A DNA stretch of 64,000 bases from Actinopolymorpha singaporensis (GCF_900104745.1 NZ_LT629732.1:5381981-5445980), one strand, 5' to 3'; numbered from the stretch's first letter, positions 33,420-43,126 are shown. Notes: generated by a model from the sequence alone, not told the origin. Made by a program: numbers and translations.

Positions 33420-35234
33420 ATGCCGGTCTCCGTCACCCTTCCCGCCCTAGGGGAGAGCGTCACCGAGGGAACTGTCACGCGGTGGCTGAAGCAGGTGGGC
33501 GAAACCGTCCAGGCTGACGAGCCGCTGCTCGAGGTCTCCACGGACAAGGTCGACACCGAGATTCCCGCGCCGAGCGCGGGCGTTCTGCTGCAGATCACCG
33601 TCGGTGAGGACGAGACCGTCGAGGTCGGCGCCGAACTCGCCGTCATCGGTTCGGAAGGCGAGCAGCCCGAGAGCGGGGGCGCGGACGACTCGGCGCAGGC
33701 CGAACAGGAGGCCGAACCCGAGCCGGAACCCGCCCAGGAGCAGGCCGAGCCGGCCGAGGCCGAGCGGGAGCCCGTGTCGGCGTCGGCCAACGGTTCGGGC
33801 GGCGGTTCGGCCGAGGGCACCTCCGTCACCCTGCCCGCGCTCGGCGAGAGTGTCACCGAGGGCACCGTCACCCGCTGGCTGAAGCAGGTCGGCGACAAGG
33901 TCGAGGCCGACGAGCCGCTGCTGGAGGTCTCCACCGACAAGGTGGACACCGAGATCCCGGCACCGAGCGCCGGCACCCTGGTCCAGATCACTGTCGGCGA
34001 GGACGAGACCGTCGAGGTGGGCGCCGAGCTGGGCGTGATCTCCACCGGCGCGGCGCCGGCGCCCCGGCACGCCGCGCCGCAGCCCAGCGAGCCGGAGCAG
34101 GCCGAACAGCCGCAGCAGGCAGAGCAGAAGCCGGCCCAGAAGGTTGAGCAGAAGGCCGAGGCCAAGCCCGAGCCGAGGCGTGAGCCCGAGCAGCCGGCGG
34201 CCCGCCAGGAGCCGGCCCAGCCCGCGGCGCAGAAGCCGGCCGCCCAGCCGCAGCGTCCCGCAGCCGCCGCCACCGAGGAGGGAGCGGCGCAGTACGTCAC
34301 CCCGCTGGTCCGCAAGCTGGCCGCCGAGCACCAGGTCGACCTGTCCTCGGTGACCGGCACCGGCGTCGGCGGACGCATCCGCAAGCAGGACGTGCTGGAC
34401 GCGGCGAAGGCCCGGCAGGAGGCCGAGCAGGTCGCCAGCCAGCAGGCCGAGTCGGCGGAGGGCCTGCCCGGCGCGGCACCGGCCGTCCAGTCCGCGCCCG
34501 CCCAGCCCAGCCCGCTTCGCGGTACGACCGAGAAGCTCAGCCGGCCGCGCAAGGTCATCGCCCAGCGGGTGCACGAGTCGCTGCAGAACACCGCCCAGCT
34601 CACCACCGTGGTCGAGGTCGACGTGACGGCCATCGCCCGGATCCGGGACCGGGTCAAGCGCGCGTTCCAGCAGCGGGAAGGCATCAAGCTGTCGTTCCTG
34701 CCGTTCTTCGCCAAGGCGGCGCTGGAGGCGCTCAAGGAGCACCCGAAGCTCAACGCCAGCCTGGACCTGGACAAGGGCGAGGTGACCTACCACGCCAACG
34801 AGAACCTCGTGATCGCGGTCGACACCGAGCGCGGCCTGATGGTGCCGGTCATCCACGACGCGGGTGACCTCAACGTCACCGGGCTCGCCAAGCGGATCAC
34901 CGACCTGGCCGAGCGCACCCGCACCAACAAGATCACGCCGAACGAGATCTCGGGCGGCACGTTCACCATCACCAACACCGGCAGCCGGGGCGCGTTGTTC
35001 GACACGCCGATCTTCTTCCAGCCGCAGGTCGCCATCCTGGGCACCGGCTCGGTGGTGAAGCGCCCGGTCGTCGTCGACACCCCGCTCGGGGAGACCATCG
35101 CCATCCGGCACATGGTCTACCTCGCGCTGAGCTACGACCACCGGCTGATCGACGGGGCGGACGCCGCGAGGTTCCTGGTCGCGGTCAAGACCCGGCTGGA
35201 GGACGGCAGCGTGGCCGCGGAGTTCAGCAGCTGA
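33420..35234 (+). CDS. sucB: Dihydrolipoamide acyltransferase (E2) with two lipoyl domains
   Basis: 604 residues. Two near-identical lipoyl domains (about 1-78 and 137-215) each with [14 protein letters not shown] holding the lipoylated lysine; acidic and Ala/Pro/Gln linkers; a peripheral-subunit-binding domain [34 protein letters not shown]; and the acyltransferase core ending [19 protein letters not shown] (HRxxDG). It corresponds to mycobacterial DlaT (Rv2215) and may serve both pyruvate and 2-oxoglutarate dehydrogenases. Lipoate for it comes from LipB/LipA encoded 5 kb away. E1 is not in the window. Confidence 0.93.
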   Translation: MPVSVTLPALGESVTEGTVTRWLKQVGETVQADEPLLEVSTDKVDTEIPAPSAGVLLQITVGEDETVEVGAELAVIGSEGEQPESGGADDSAQAEQEAEPEPEPAQEQAEPAEAEREPVSASANGSGGGSAEGTSVTLPALGESVTEGTVTRWLKQVGDKVEADEPLLEVSTDKVDTEIPAPSAGTLVQITVGEDETVEVGAELGVISTGAAPAPRHAAPQPSEPEQAEQPQQAEQKPAQKVEQKAEAKPEPRREPEQPAARQEPAQPAAQKPAAQPQRPAAAATEEGAAQYVTPLVRKLAAEHQVDLSSVTGTGVGGRIRKQDVLDAAKARQEAEQVASQQAESAEGLPGAAPAVQSAPAQPSPLRGTTEKLSRPRKVIAQRVHESLQNTAQLTTVVEVDVTAIARIRDRVKRAFQQREGIKLSFLPFFAKAALEALKEHPKLNASLDLDKGEVTYHANENLVIAVDTERGLMVPVIHDAGDLNVTGLAKRITDLAERTRTNKITPNEISGGTFTITNTGSRGALFDTPIFFQPQVAILGTGSVVKRPVVVDTPLGETIAIRHMVYLALSYDHRLIDGADAARFLVAVKTRLEDGSVAAEFSS

Positions 35235-35298
35235 GTTCCCTCCGCGCGGTAGTCGCGTTCCGTTCGTAGCAAGCGACCGGCACACGGCCAGAACGCAG

Positions 35299-35333
35299 GT
35301 CGGCCCGTTCCCGGACCCCGGGAACGGGCCGAC
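35299..35333. terminator. Perfect 16-bp hairpin after sucB
   Basis: GTCGGCCCGTTCCCGG (35299-35314), loop ACC, CCGGGAACGGGCCGAC (35318-35333). Strong GC stem without a T-run, as usual in actinobacteria. Confidence 0.8.
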
Positions 35334-35409
35334 GCGCGTCTGGCCATCTGGTGGCTTCCGCCCTTTCCCCGACCCGATCTTGGCCGAGCATGGCGACCGC
35401 CTCGCAGGG

Positions 35410-35415
35410 CATGCT
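35410..35415 (+). promoter_or_regulatory. -10-like hexamer of a leaderless epimerase gene
   Basis: CATGCT, six bases (GACGGC), then ATG at 35422. Confidence 0.4.
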
Positions 35416-35421
35416 GACGGC

Positions 35422-36318
35422 ATGAGATTCGTGCTGGCGGGTGCGTCGGGTTTCCTCGGACAGGCGCTGCGCGCGCGGCTCACCGGCGAGGGGCACGACG
35501 TGACTCAGTTGGTGCGCCGCCCGCCACAGGGCGAGGACCAGGCGCAGTGGGATCCCGACCGCGGCCAGGTCGACGCCGAGGTATTCTCCGGCGCCGGCGC
35601 GGTCGTCAACCTCGCCGGGGCCACCATCGGCCGGGTGCCGTGGACCTCGTCGTACCGGCAGACGATCCGGACCAGCCGGCTCGGCACCACCTCGACGCTC
35701 GCCCGGGCGCTGGCCGACCTTCCCGACCCGCCGGTGTTCGTGTCCGCAAGCGCCACCGGCTACTACGGCAAGGACCGCGGCGACCTGCTGCTGGACGAGG
35801 ACTCCCCCGCCGGCGACGGGTTCCTCGCCGAGCTGTGCCGCGACTGGGAGGGCGCCACCGAGCCCGCCGAACGCGCGGACGTACGGGTCGTCCACCTGCG
35901 TACGTCACCGGTGTTCGATCGTTCCGGCGGGGCGTTCAAGCTGATGGAGCGGCAGTTCCGGTTCGGTGCGGGCGGACGGCTCGGGTCGGGGCGGCAGTAC
36001 CTCCCGATGATCGCGCTGGACGACTGGCTGTCGGCGGTGCAGTTCCTGGTCGACCGGGCGGACGCGCGCGGTCCGTACAACCTCACGATCCCCGAGCCCG
36101 CGACCAACGCCGAGTTCACCAAGGTGCTCGGCGCGGCGCTGCACCGGCCGACGCTGCTGCCGGTGCCCGCGGTGGCGCTGCGCACCGCGCTCGGGGAGTT
36201 CTCGGCGGAGATGCTCGGCAGCGTGCGGCTGGCGCCGCGCCGGCTGCTGGACGCCGGGTTCACCTTCGCCGCTCCCGACGTCACCGCCCTGGTGGACAGC
36301 GCGCTGCGCCGCCGCTGA
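35422..36318 (+). CDS. TIGR01777-family epimerase / SDR protein
   Basis: 298 residues of the extended short-chain dehydrogenase fold: VLAGASGFLGQALRARL (NAD(P) glycine motif, GxxGxxG), VNLAGATIGRVPW, RTSRLGTTSTLARAL, FVSASATGYYGKDRGD (YxxxK active site), and a C-terminal DUF1731-like end FTKVLGAALHRPTLLPVPAVALRTALGEFSAEMLGSVRLAPRRLLDAGFTF. Homologue of mycobacterial Rv2216, next to the E2 gene there too. The real substrate is unknown in the family (often called SulA-like). Confidence 0.9.
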   Translation: MRFVLAGASGFLGQALRARLTGEGHDVTQLVRRPPQGEDQAQWDPDRGQVDAEVFSGAGAVVNLAGATIGRVPWTSSYRQTIRTSRLGTTSTLARALADLPDPPVFVSASATGYYGKDRGDLLLDEDSPAGDGFLAELCRDWEGATEPAERADVRVVHLRTSPVFDRSGGAFKLMERQFRFGAGGRLGSGRQYLPMIALDDWLSAVQFLVDRADARGPYNLTIPEPATNAEFTKVLGAALHRPTLLPVPAVALRTALGEFSAEMLGSVRLAPRRLLDAGFTFAAPDVTALVDSALRRR

Positions 36319-36352
36319 CCTCAGCCGCAGCGCCCGCTGTTGTGACGCCGGC

Positions 36353-38011
36353 TCAGTTCTCCTCGATGCGGGAGATCAACCACCCCTGGCCGGTCCGTAC
36401 GAGCGTGATCCGGCGGTGCTTCGGCTCACCGGCGGGGCGGGACACGCGCTCGCCGTCGTCGGAGACCACGGAGTACGCCTGCAACTGGTCGACGACCCGC
36501 AGCACCGCCCGGTCGCGGCGTTCGCTGTCCACGTGCAGCGTCCGGACCGCGAACCGCAGGCCCTCCAGATGGCAGCCGGCCCGCACGCACTTGTCGATCT
36601 CGGTCCGGTCCTCGGCGGCCAGGTCGGAGCCGGCCGGATAGTAGACGTGCGCCAGCACGGCCGGATCGTTCGTGGCGTACGCCTGCGCGCGGCGGGCGTC
36701 CAGGGTGGCAAGGACCCTTCGCCACCTCGCCTCCGCGCCGGACGGGCCCGCTGGTGCCTTCGGGGTGGCGGCCGCGCTCGGCTTTGCCGACGGCTTGGTG
36801 GAGGGCCGGGAGGTGGCGCTCGGGGTAGGCGTACCGGGCGTGGCAGTGGTGGTCGGTGACCTGCTCGCCGTGGCGCTCGGCGGGCCGGTCTGGTCGGCGC
36901 TCGGTGCGTTGTCGGAGCGCTTCGCCCACGCGATCCCGCCGACGACCGCCCCCGCGACCAGCACCACGGCGGCCGCCACCGCGGCGATCAGGCCGATCCG
37001 TGGGCCGCGTTCGTCCTCGTCCAGGTCGAGGTCGTCGTCCAGGGCACCGGGAGCACCCGGCGAGGCGAACCCGCCCGGATCGGCCGGCCCCTGCTCGCCG
37101 CGCCGCTGCGCGGTCGGCCTGCGCTCGGCGGGTGGGCTCGCCGGCGCAGATCCGTCCTCCGGGGCCGCCACGGCGTCCGGTGCCGCTGCCCCACCGCCGC
37201 CGCTCATCGCCGCGAGGTCGGCGTCGGTGAGTACCAGCCCCACCGGGAAGCGGACCGGCGCCGGAGGACATGCGGCGTAGAGCAGGTCGGCGAACTGCGC
37301 GGCGGTGGGCCTGCGAGCCGCCACCGGCTGCAGCCCCGCTCCGACGGCGTGCACCAGCCCGGACGGCGCGTCCGGAACCGCCTCGGCCAGCGGCGGGCGG
37401 CCCTGACCCGGTCGCGGAACCACGCCGGTCAGCGCGGTGTAACAGACCGCGGCCAACCCGTAGACGTCCCCGGCCGGGCTCGTCGCCGGTCCGGGCGGGC
37501 TGTCGGGGTCGGTGTAGCCGTGCGTGCCGAGAGACTCCCCGCCCTCGACCAACGCGAGAACGCCCACGTCCGTGAGCAGCGGCCGCCCGTCGGCGGTGTA
37601 GAGGATGGCCTCCGGTGTCACGTCGCCGTGCAGGAGCCCGTGCTCGTGCGCCGCGGCCAGCGCCTCCGCCACCGGTGCGGCCGTGGTGACCACCTCGCCG
37701 GGGTCCAGCCGGCCACGCCCGTGCAGGAGCTGGTCGAGGCTGCCGCCGTCGGCGTGGTCCTGCACCAGGACGATCTCGTCCCCGAGAGGCAGGGCCTCGT
37801 GGACCCGTACCAGGTGCGGGTGGTCGATCAGGCCGAGGACGGACGCGAGCCGGCGTACGTCCTCCCGCGCGTCCGGCGTGCGCGGGCGGATCCGCCGCAG
37901 GGCCACCTGCTCACCGGTGCCGTGGCGGCGGGCCTCCCACACCTCACCAGTGGCGCTCGCGCTGATCAGCGCACCCAGGTCGTAGCCCTGTACGCGAAAC
38001 TGCGCCCCCAT
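36353..38011 (-). CDS. Ser/Thr kinase-like membrane protein, probable pseudokinase
   Basis: 552 residues: kinase-like domain (1-260), acidic/Pro linker, one membrane helix (LIAAVAAAVVLVAGAVVGGIAWA), a Thr/Pro stalk, and an extracellular domain of about 140 residues with KCVRAGCHLEGLRFAVRTLHV and HRRITLVRTGQGWLISRIEE. The glycine loop is ISASATGEVW, the ATP-binding lysine position is Arg39 (VALRRI), the catalytic loop is HGDVTPEAI with Ala135 where Asn is expected, and DFG is DVG. Asp130 and Asp148 remain. The paralogue immediately upstream keeps Lys39 and Asn135. So this copy is probably inactive as a kinase and may act as a partner or scaffold. Confidence 0.75.
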   Translation of the reverse strand: MGAQFRVQGYDLGALISASATGEVWEARRHGTGEQVALRRIRPRTPDAREDVRRLASVLGLIDHPHLVRVHEALPLGDEIVLVQDHADGGSLDQLLHGRGRLDPGEVVTTAAPVAEALAAAHEHGLLHGDVTPEAILYTADGRPLLTDVGVLALVEGGESLGTHGYTDPDSPPGPATSPAGDVYGLAAVCYTALTGVVPRPGQGRPPLAEAVPDAPSGLVHAVGAGLQPVAARRPTAAQFADLLYAACPPAPVRFPVGLVLTDADLAAMSGGGGAAAPDAVAAPEDGSAPASPPAERRPTAQRRGEQGPADPGGFASPGAPGALDDDLDLDEDERGPRIGLIAAVAAAVVLVAGAVVGGIAWAKRSDNAPSADQTGPPSATASRSPTTTATPGTPTPSATSRPSTKPSAKPSAAATPKAPAGPSGAEARWRRVLATLDARRAQAYATNDPAVLAHVYYPAGSDLAAEDRTEIDKCVRAGCHLEGLRFAVRTLHVDSERRDRAVLRVVDQLQAYSVVSDDGERVSRPAGEPKHRRITLVRTGQGWLISRIEEN

Positions 38012-38030
38012 GGTCGCCTCTCGTGCGGTC

Positions 38031-38086
38031 GGACGGTGTCGAACGGTGTCGAACGGTGTCGAAGTCGAACGGTGTCGAACGGTCTC
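38031..38086. repeat. Five 10-bp direct repeats between the two kinase genes
   Basis: GGACGGTGTC, GAACGGTGTC, GAACGGTGTC at 38031-38060, then GAAGTC, then GAACGGTGTC and GAACGGTCTC at 38067-38086. Ten-base period, i.e. about one helical turn, located 20-75 bp upstream of the pseudokinase start. Could be an array of protein-binding sites. Confidence 0.8.
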
Positions 38087-38103
38087 GTCAGCGGGCGAGA
38101 AAC

Positions 38104-39900
38104 CTAGCGGGCCGGCTCCGCCGGCGTAGTACCGGCGATCTCCTTGCTGGCGGCGATCAGCCATCCGCCCGAGTCGGAGCGTTCGAGGGTGATGCGGAAG
38201 CGTTTCGGCGGCTTGCCGTCGTGCGGATAGTAGTTGCCGTCGATCCGGACCCGGTAGGGACGCAGCTGGCTCTCCGCGTCCACGACCACGCGGTCCGAAC
38301 TCTGCGACACCACGTGGAGGGAGAGGATCGGCGTACGGAGACCGTCCACGCTGGTGACGCCTTGTTGTGCGTACGTCTGCATGTCCGCGAGGTCCTGGCT
38401 CATCGGGCTGGACCCGGGCGTGTAGACCTGCTCGAGCAGCCCGCGGTTCCATTCCTTCCAGGCTCTGGCCCGGCGCAGGTCGAGCTCGTCCAGCACCTTC
38501 GCCCACCGGGCCTCCGCCGGCGACATGGCAGAGGCCCGCGTCGGTGTCGGCGTCGAGGTCGGTGCCGAGGTCGGCGTCGAGGTCGATGTCGGATCGGGGC
38601 CGGGCTCGCGAACGGCCCGCCAACCGAGTACGCCGGAGACCGCGACCACCACCAGCAGCAGCGGAATGCCGCCCAGCATCAGCAGCCGCCGAGCCCGGTC
38701 CGAACTCCCGTCGTCCTCGGCGTCCTCGGGCTCTCCGGCGTCTCCGCCGTCCTCCGCGTCCTCGGAGTCGGCGGCCTCGACGCGGCCGGATCGCCCGGAT
38801 CGGCCGGAGCGGCGGGGGCGCCAGGAGCGGCCGGTCGGCTCGTGCTCGGCGGAGTCGGGGTCCGTGGTCGCGCCGACGGCGTTCGCGGCGAAGTCACCCA
38901 ACGCGCTGGGGAAGTCCGGTGGTGCCGGAGCGTCGGTGCGCCGACCGGTCTCACTCCCCCGCGCCGGATCCTCCCGTCCGCCCCGCTCCGCGGCCGGCTC
39001 GCCCGCGCGCCCTGACCCGGGGCGCGAACCGGAGGCGCGGCCGGGGGCAGGACCCGCGCCTATGCCGAAGTCGGCACCGGTCCCGGGTCCGGGATTCGGC
39101 CCGAACGGCAACGAGTCGTCGGCACCGAGCCCGGACGGGAACCGGACCGGGACACTCGGGCAGGCCGCGGCGAGCTGGGCGCCGAGGTCCGCCATGGCCG
39201 GGCGCTGTGCGGGATGGGCCTGCAGGCCCGCCTCGACGATGTGCGCCAGCGCCGGCGGAACCCCGGGCGCCACCTGGTGCAGTGGGCGGCGGCGGAGTCC
39301 CGGCTCCGGCGGCGTGCCGGTCAGCGCCGTGTAGCACACGGCGGCCAGACCGTAGACGTCACCGGCCGGTGTCGGCGGCGTACCGTCGCTGCCGGCCGGG
39401 TCGGAGTAGCCGACGGTGCCCGCCTCGCCGCCCTCCACCAGGCGCAACAGGCCGGCGTCGGCGAGCAGCGGGCGGGCGTCGGCGGTGAATAGGACGTTCT
39501 CCGGTGTCACGTCCCCGTGCACGACGCCGCGCCGGTGCACCGCCTGGAGCGCGTCTGCCATGGCGGTCGCCATCGTGACGACCTCGCCGGGGTCCAGCGC
39601 GGGCCGGGCAAGCAGCAGCTGACCGAGGCTGCCGCCCTCGGCGTAGTCGAGGACGAACACGACCTCGCGCTCGTACGGCAGCATCTCCCGGATTCGCAGG
39701 ACGTGCGGATGGTCCAGCGACTCGAGGGCGGAGACGATCCGGCCGGCCTCCTCCTGTGCGGCAAGGTCGCGGGGGCGGACCCGCTTCAGCGCCGCCTGGG
39801 TGCCCGAGGCCTGCTCCCGGGCCAGCCAGACCTCACCCGCCGGCCCGGCGCCCAGCAGCCCCTCGATGTCGTATCCGTCGACGCGGAAGTCACCCTGCAT
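38104..39900 (-). CDS. Ser/Thr protein kinase, membrane-anchored
   Basis: 598 residues: kinase domain (1-265) with GLLGAGPAGEVWLA glycine loop, AALKR with Lys39, HGDVTPENVLF with Asp130 and Asn135, DAG (148-150) in place of DFG, and GDVYGLAAVCYTALTG (helix F). A long Pro/Gly/Asp-rich linker follows, then a membrane helix (LMLGGIPLLLVVVAVSGVLGW), a Thr/Pro stalk and an extracellular domain with SPMSQDLADMQTYAQQGVTSVDGLRTPILSLHVV and FRITLERSDSGGWLIAASKEI. The extracellular domain is homologous to that of the neighbouring pseudokinase, indicating a tandem duplication. Key catalytic residues are kept, so activity is plausible although HGD replaces HRD. Confidence 0.78.
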   Translation of the reverse strand: MQGDFRVDGYDIEGLLGAGPAGEVWLAREQASGTQAALKRVRPRDLAAQEEAGRIVSALESLDHPHVLRIREMLPYEREVVFVLDYAEGGSLGQLLLARPALDPGEVVTMATAMADALQAVHRRGVVHGDVTPENVLFTADARPLLADAGLLRLVEGGEAGTVGYSDPAGSDGTPPTPAGDVYGLAAVCYTALTGTPPEPGLRRRPLHQVAPGVPPALAHIVEAGLQAHPAQRPAMADLGAQLAAACPSVPVRFPSGLGADDSLPFGPNPGPGTGADFGIGAGPAPGRASGSRPGSGRAGEPAAERGGREDPARGSETGRRTDAPAPPDFPSALGDFAANAVGATTDPDSAEHEPTGRSWRPRRSGRSGRSGRVEAADSEDAEDGGDAGEPEDAEDDGSSDRARRLLMLGGIPLLLVVVAVSGVLGWRAVREPGPDPTSTSTPTSAPTSTPTPTRASAMSPAEARWAKVLDELDLRRARAWKEWNRGLLEQVYTPGSSPMSQDLADMQTYAQQGVTSVDGLRTPILSLHVVSQSSDRVVVDAESQLRPYRVRIDGNYYPHDGKPPKRFRITLERSDSGGWLIAASKEIAGTTPAEPAR

Positions 39901-39996
39901 GATGCGCCAATGATTCCATGGTGATCAGGCCTGGTGATCAGGCGTGACCTGCGTCGCGGCGAGACCCCGTTCCACGGCAGGGATCCCCGACAGTTC

Positions 39997-40002
39997 TAAG
40001 CT
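39997..40002 (+). promoter_or_regulatory. -10 hexamer of leaderless lipB
   Basis: TAAGCT, six bases (GCGGTC), then ATG at 40009. Confidence 0.62.
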
Positions 40003-40008
40003 GCGGTC

Positions 40009-40668
40009 ATGGGTTCCATGCGGTTCGTCCGGGCCGGCTTCGGTTCGGAGGCAGTCGAGTACACCTCCGCCTGGGCACGTCAGCGAGAGCTGCACGCCGC
40101 ACGCGTCGCCGACCAGGCCCCCGACACGGTGCTCCTGCTGGAGCACGAGGCGGTCTTCACCGCCGGCAAGCGGACCGAGCCGCACGAGCGCCCGATCGAC
40201 GGCACACCCGTCATCGACGTGGACCGCGGCGGCAAGCTCACCTGGCACGGTCCCGGCCAGCTGGTCGGTTACCCGATCGTGCGGCTGACCGAGCCGATCG
40301 ACGTGGTGGCGTTCGTACGCCGGCTCGAGGACGCGCTGATCGCGGTCTGCGCCGACGCCGGCGTGCACACGGTCCGGATCGAGGGCCGCAGCGGGGTGTG
40401 GGTGCCCGCCGACGAGCGTGGCCCCGCCCGCAAGATCGCCGCCATCGGGCTGCGGGTGGCCCAGGGCGTGACCATGCACGGGTTCGCGCTCAACTGCGAC
40501 TGCGACCTGTCGGCGTACGGCAGGTTCGTGCCGTGCGGCATCACCGACGCGGGTACGACCTCGCTGTCGGTCGAACTCGGCCGCCCGGTCGGGGTAGCCG
40601 ACGTGCTCGACGCCGTCGAACGCCGGCTCACCGAGGCGCTGGCACCGGTCGCCGACCAGGTGGCCTGA
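40009..40668 (+). CDS. lipB: Octanoyl-ACP:protein octanoyltransferase
   Basis: Moves octanoate from acyl carrier protein to lipoyl domains (E2, GcvH), first step of lipoate synthesis. 219 residues with [18 protein letters not shown] (residues 73-90), [10 protein letters not shown] (Lys142, acyl-transfer residue) and [16 protein letters not shown] (Cys176). The ATG at 40009 is chosen because the -10 hexamer is six bases upstream; ATG at 40018 is the alternative. It is followed by lipA after the opposed DUF84 gene, as in mycobacteria (Rv2217-Rv2218) but with that insertion. Confidence 0.94.
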   Translation: MGSMRFVRAGFGSEAVEYTSAWARQRELHAARVADQAPDTVLLLEHEAVFTAGKRTEPHERPIDGTPVIDVDRGGKLTWHGPGQLVGYPIVRLTEPIDVVAFVRRLEDALIAVCADAGVHTVRIEGRSGVWVPADERGPARKIAAIGLRVAQGVTMHGFALNCDCDLSAYGRFVPCGITDAGTTSLSVELGRPVGVADVLDAVERRLTEALAPVADQVA

Positions 40669-40734
40669 GCCGTACGGGCACGCCCGGGACGGCCGAGGGG
40701 CCGCCCAGCGCCACCACCGGCCGACTGCTCCCGG

Positions 40735-41322
40735 CTACTCCGGGCGCCCGTCGAGGACCGGCTCCGCCGACGGGAACGTCAGGTCGACGTTCCGGAACGG
40801 CACCATCGCCAGCACCAGCGCGTGGGCGTAGAACGCCACCCGGTCGATGACACCGCCGGTGAGCGGGCCGACCGTTCCGGTCGTGGACTTGGTGTCGGTG
40901 CCACCCATCACCTCGTCCGTGGCGGTGCCGAGCTCGACGCCGGCGCGAATCCGGTCGGCGATCTCCGCAGGCAGGGTGAAGGTCGCGGTCCGGCTCTCGC
41001 CGCGGACGACCGGGCCGTCCGGCTCACGGCGGCCGAGGACGACGATCCAGGCCATGCAGTCCAGGGCACCGTCGCGTTCGACCACGCCGCCCTCGACGCC
41101 GACCCACAGGTTGGCGTTCGGGCGTTCCTGCCGGGCGGCCTCGGCGCGGTTACGGGCGCCGCGCAGGGTCTCCTCGTCGCCGACCGGCTGGTGAGCGACT
41201 CCCGAGGCGACGTCGACCGTGACGGAATCGACCTCGTCCTCACCCAGGGCGACCTTGACTGCTTCGAGCGTGGCGCGGCGCTTGACCGGATTGCCCGACG
41301 CGATGACTACACACATAGACAC
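40735..41322 (-). CDS. DUF84 inosine/xanthosine triphosphatase (YjjX-like)
   Basis: 195 residues; family members hydrolyse non-canonical purine NTPs (ITP, XTP) to protect nucleic acids. VVIASGNPVKRRATLEAVK at the start, GVAHQPVGDEETLRGARNRAEAA (the family's QP-x-G/S-E-T-x-x-GA-x-NR motif), WVGVEGGVV, and GGTDTKSTTGTVGPLTGGVIDR (K-x-x-GTVG-LT-G). The GTG at 41322 is preferred over the ATG at 41316 because a TAGGTT hexamer lies seven bases before it. It is divergent from lipA. Confidence 0.87.
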   Translation of the reverse strand: MSMCVVIASGNPVKRRATLEAVKVALGEDEVDSVTVDVASGVAHQPVGDEETLRGARNRAEAARQERPNANLWVGVEGGVVERDGALDCMAWIVVLGRREPDGPVVRGESRTATFTLPAEIADRIRAGVELGTATDEVMGGTDTKSTTGTVGPLTGGVIDRVAFYAHALVLAMVPFRNVDLTFPSAEPVLDGRPE

Positions 41323-41329
41323 GAGGCAC

Positions 41330-41335
41330 AACCTA
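41330..41335 (-). promoter_or_regulatory. -10 hexamer of the leaderless DUF84 gene
   Basis: TAGGTT on the minus strand, seven bases (GTGCCTC), then GTG at 41322. Confidence 0.58.
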
Positions 41336-41408
41336 ACCCCGGGTAGCAAACCCGGGGCACGGGAGGGCGGCGTACGCACGCACTTCCGGACGACTCGCCA
41401 CCGCACCG

Positions 41409-41414
41409 TACGCT
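41409..41414 (+). promoter_or_regulatory. -10 hexamer of leaderless lipA
   Basis: TACGCT, six bases (GAGGGG), then GTG at 41421. Confidence 0.6.
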
Positions 41415-41420
41415 GAGGGG

Positions 41421-42365
41421 GTGACTGCGCTGGCCCCCGACGGACGCAAGCTGCTGCGCCTCGAAGCGCGCAACAGCCAGACGCCGATCGAGAAGAAGCC
41501 CGAATGGATCAAGACCCGGGCCCGGATGGGCCCGGAGTTCACCGAGCTCCGCTCACTGGTCAAACGTGAGGGGCTGCACACGGTGTGTCAGGAGGCGGGC
41601 TGTCCCAACATCTACGAGTGCTGGGAGGACCGCGAGGCGACGTTCCTCATCGGCGGCGACCAGTGCACCCGGCGGTGCGACTTCTGCCAGATCGACACCG
41701 GCAAGCCGGCCGCCCTGGACCGTGACGAGCCGCGCCGGGTGGCCGAGAGCGTCCGCCAGATGGGCCTGCGCTACGCCACGATCACCGGCGTCGCCCGGGA
41801 CGACCTGCCCGACGGCGGGGCGTGGCTGTACGCCGAGACGGTGCGGGTCATCCACGAGCTCAACCCCGGCACCGGGGTGGAAAACCTCATCCCGGACTTC
41901 AACGGCAAGCCCGACCTGCTGCGGGAGGTGTTCGACTCCCGGCCGGAGGTGCTGGCCCACAACGTCGAGACCGTGCCCCGGATCTTCAAGCGGATCCGTC
42001 CCGGTTTCCGGTACGAACGGTCGCTGGAGGTCCTCCGGCAGGCCAGGGAGTACGGCCTGGTCACGAAGTCCAACCTCATCCTCGGCATGGGCGAGGAACG
42101 CCACGAGATCAGCGAGGCCATGCGCGACCTGGTGGACGCGGGCTGCGAGCTGCTGACGATCACGCAGTACCTCCGCCCCTCCGTACGCCACCACCCGGTC
42201 GAGCGCTGGGTGAAGCCGGAGGAGTTCGTCGAGCTCTCCGAGGAGGCGCGTGGACTAGGCTTTGCGGGAGTGATGTCCGGACCGCTCGTCCGCTCCTCCT
42301 ACCGCGCCGGCCGGCTCTACCGCCAGGCGCTGGAGTCCCGGGAGCAGCCGGCATCCTCCAGCTGA
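41421..42365 (+). CDS. lipA: Lipoyl synthase
   Basis: Radical-SAM enzyme inserting two sulfurs into octanoyl-lysine. 314 residues with both Fe-S motifs: [13 protein letters not shown] (auxiliary cluster, Cx4Cx5C) and [10 protein letters not shown] (CxxxCxxC radical-SAM cluster). Also [48 protein letters not shown], and the C-terminal [13 protein letters not shown] whose serine RSSYRA is the family's cluster ligand. GTG start by the leaderless hexamer. It depends on Fe-S delivery (erpA is in the window). Confidence 0.96.
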   Translation: MTALAPDGRKLLRLEARNSQTPIEKKPEWIKTRARMGPEFTELRSLVKREGLHTVCQEAGCPNIYECWEDREATFLIGGDQCTRRCDFCQIDTGKPAALDRDEPRRVAESVRQMGLRYATITGVARDDLPDGGAWLYAETVRVIHELNPGTGVENLIPDFNGKPDLLREVFDSRPEVLAHNVETVPRIFKRIRPGFRYERSLEVLRQAREYGLVTKSNLILGMGEERHEISEAMRDLVDAGCELLTITQYLRPSVRHHPVERWVKPEEFVELSEEARGLGFAGVMSGPLVRSSYRAGRLYRQALESREQPASSS

Positions 42366-42427
42366 GCAACCACCCGTGCCGGGGCAGCCGACCCCGTACA
42401 CCTTGAGGAAGGACCTACCAGCCGACC

Positions 42428-43126
42428 ATGGCCAAGCGCGACGAGACTCCCGAGAACAAACAAGGCCGTGTCGCCCAGGTCCGCGCCGCCTACTCGATCA
42501 CGAAGGAAGTGCAGCCGCGGATCGGGCTGATGCTCGCCGGCATCTTCCTCGCCGTGATCGTGGTGTTCGTCGCCGTCGGTTTCGTGCTGAAGAACCCCAT
42601 CCTGTGGGGTGTCACGGGCATTCCGTTCGCCGTACTGCTCACGGTGATCTTCTTCGGCCGGCGCGTGGAGAAGGCCGCCTACTCCCGCCTGGAGGGCCAG
42701 CTCGGCGCCGGGGCCAACGCCCTGTCCACCCTGCGCAAGGGCTGGACGGTCGACCCGGCGGTCGCGGTGACGCGCAACCAGGACGTCGTACACCGCGTGG
42801 TGGGCCGGCCGGGCATCGTGCTGGTCGCCGAGGGTGCGCCCAACCGGGTCGGCAACCTGCTCGCCAACGAGAAGCGCAAGCACGCCCGGGTCGCGCCCGA
42901 CACGCCGATCTACGACGTCGTGGTCGGCGATGGTGAGGGTCAGGTGCCCCTGCGCAGGTTGTCCGGCCATGTCATGAAGCTCCCCCGCAACCTCCGCCCG
43001 GCCGAGGTCACCGAGGTGCTCAACCGGCTGAAGGCGCTGTCGGCCAACCGGAGCCAACTGCCGATCCCCAAGGGCCCGCTCCCCCGCAACGCGAAGCTTC
43101 CCCCGGGCGCGTCCCGCCCCCGGTAG
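42428..43126 (+). CDS. DUF4191 membrane protein
   Basis: 232 residues, MAKRDETPENKQGRVAQVRAAYSITKEVQPRIG, two membrane helices (LMLAGIFLAVIVVFVAVGFVL, ILWGVTGIPFAVLLTVIFFG), then a cytoplasmic domain with AYSRLEGQLGAGANALSTLRKGWTVDPAVAVTRNQDVVHRVVGRPGIVLVAEGAPNRV and LLANEKRKHARVAPDTPIYDVVVG. Homologue of mycobacterial Rv2219, always next to lipA; function unknown. Ribosome site TTGAGGAAGGACC upstream. Confidence 0.9.
   Translation: MAKRDETPENKQGRVAQVRAAYSITKEVQPRIGLMLAGIFLAVIVVFVAVGFVLKNPILWGVTGIPFAVLLTVIFFGRRVEKAAYSRLEGQLGAGANALSTLRKGWTVDPAVAVTRNQDVVHRVVGRPGIVLVAEGAPNRVGNLLANEKRKHARVAPDTPIYDVVVGDGEGQVPLRRLSGHVMKLPRNLRPAEVTEVLNRLKALSANRSQLPIPKGPLPRNAKLPPGASRPR

Noticed and set aside
38031-38086. 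CRISPR or replication iterons
   Set aside because: 10-bp units without spacers, between two kinase genes; no replication gene nearby.
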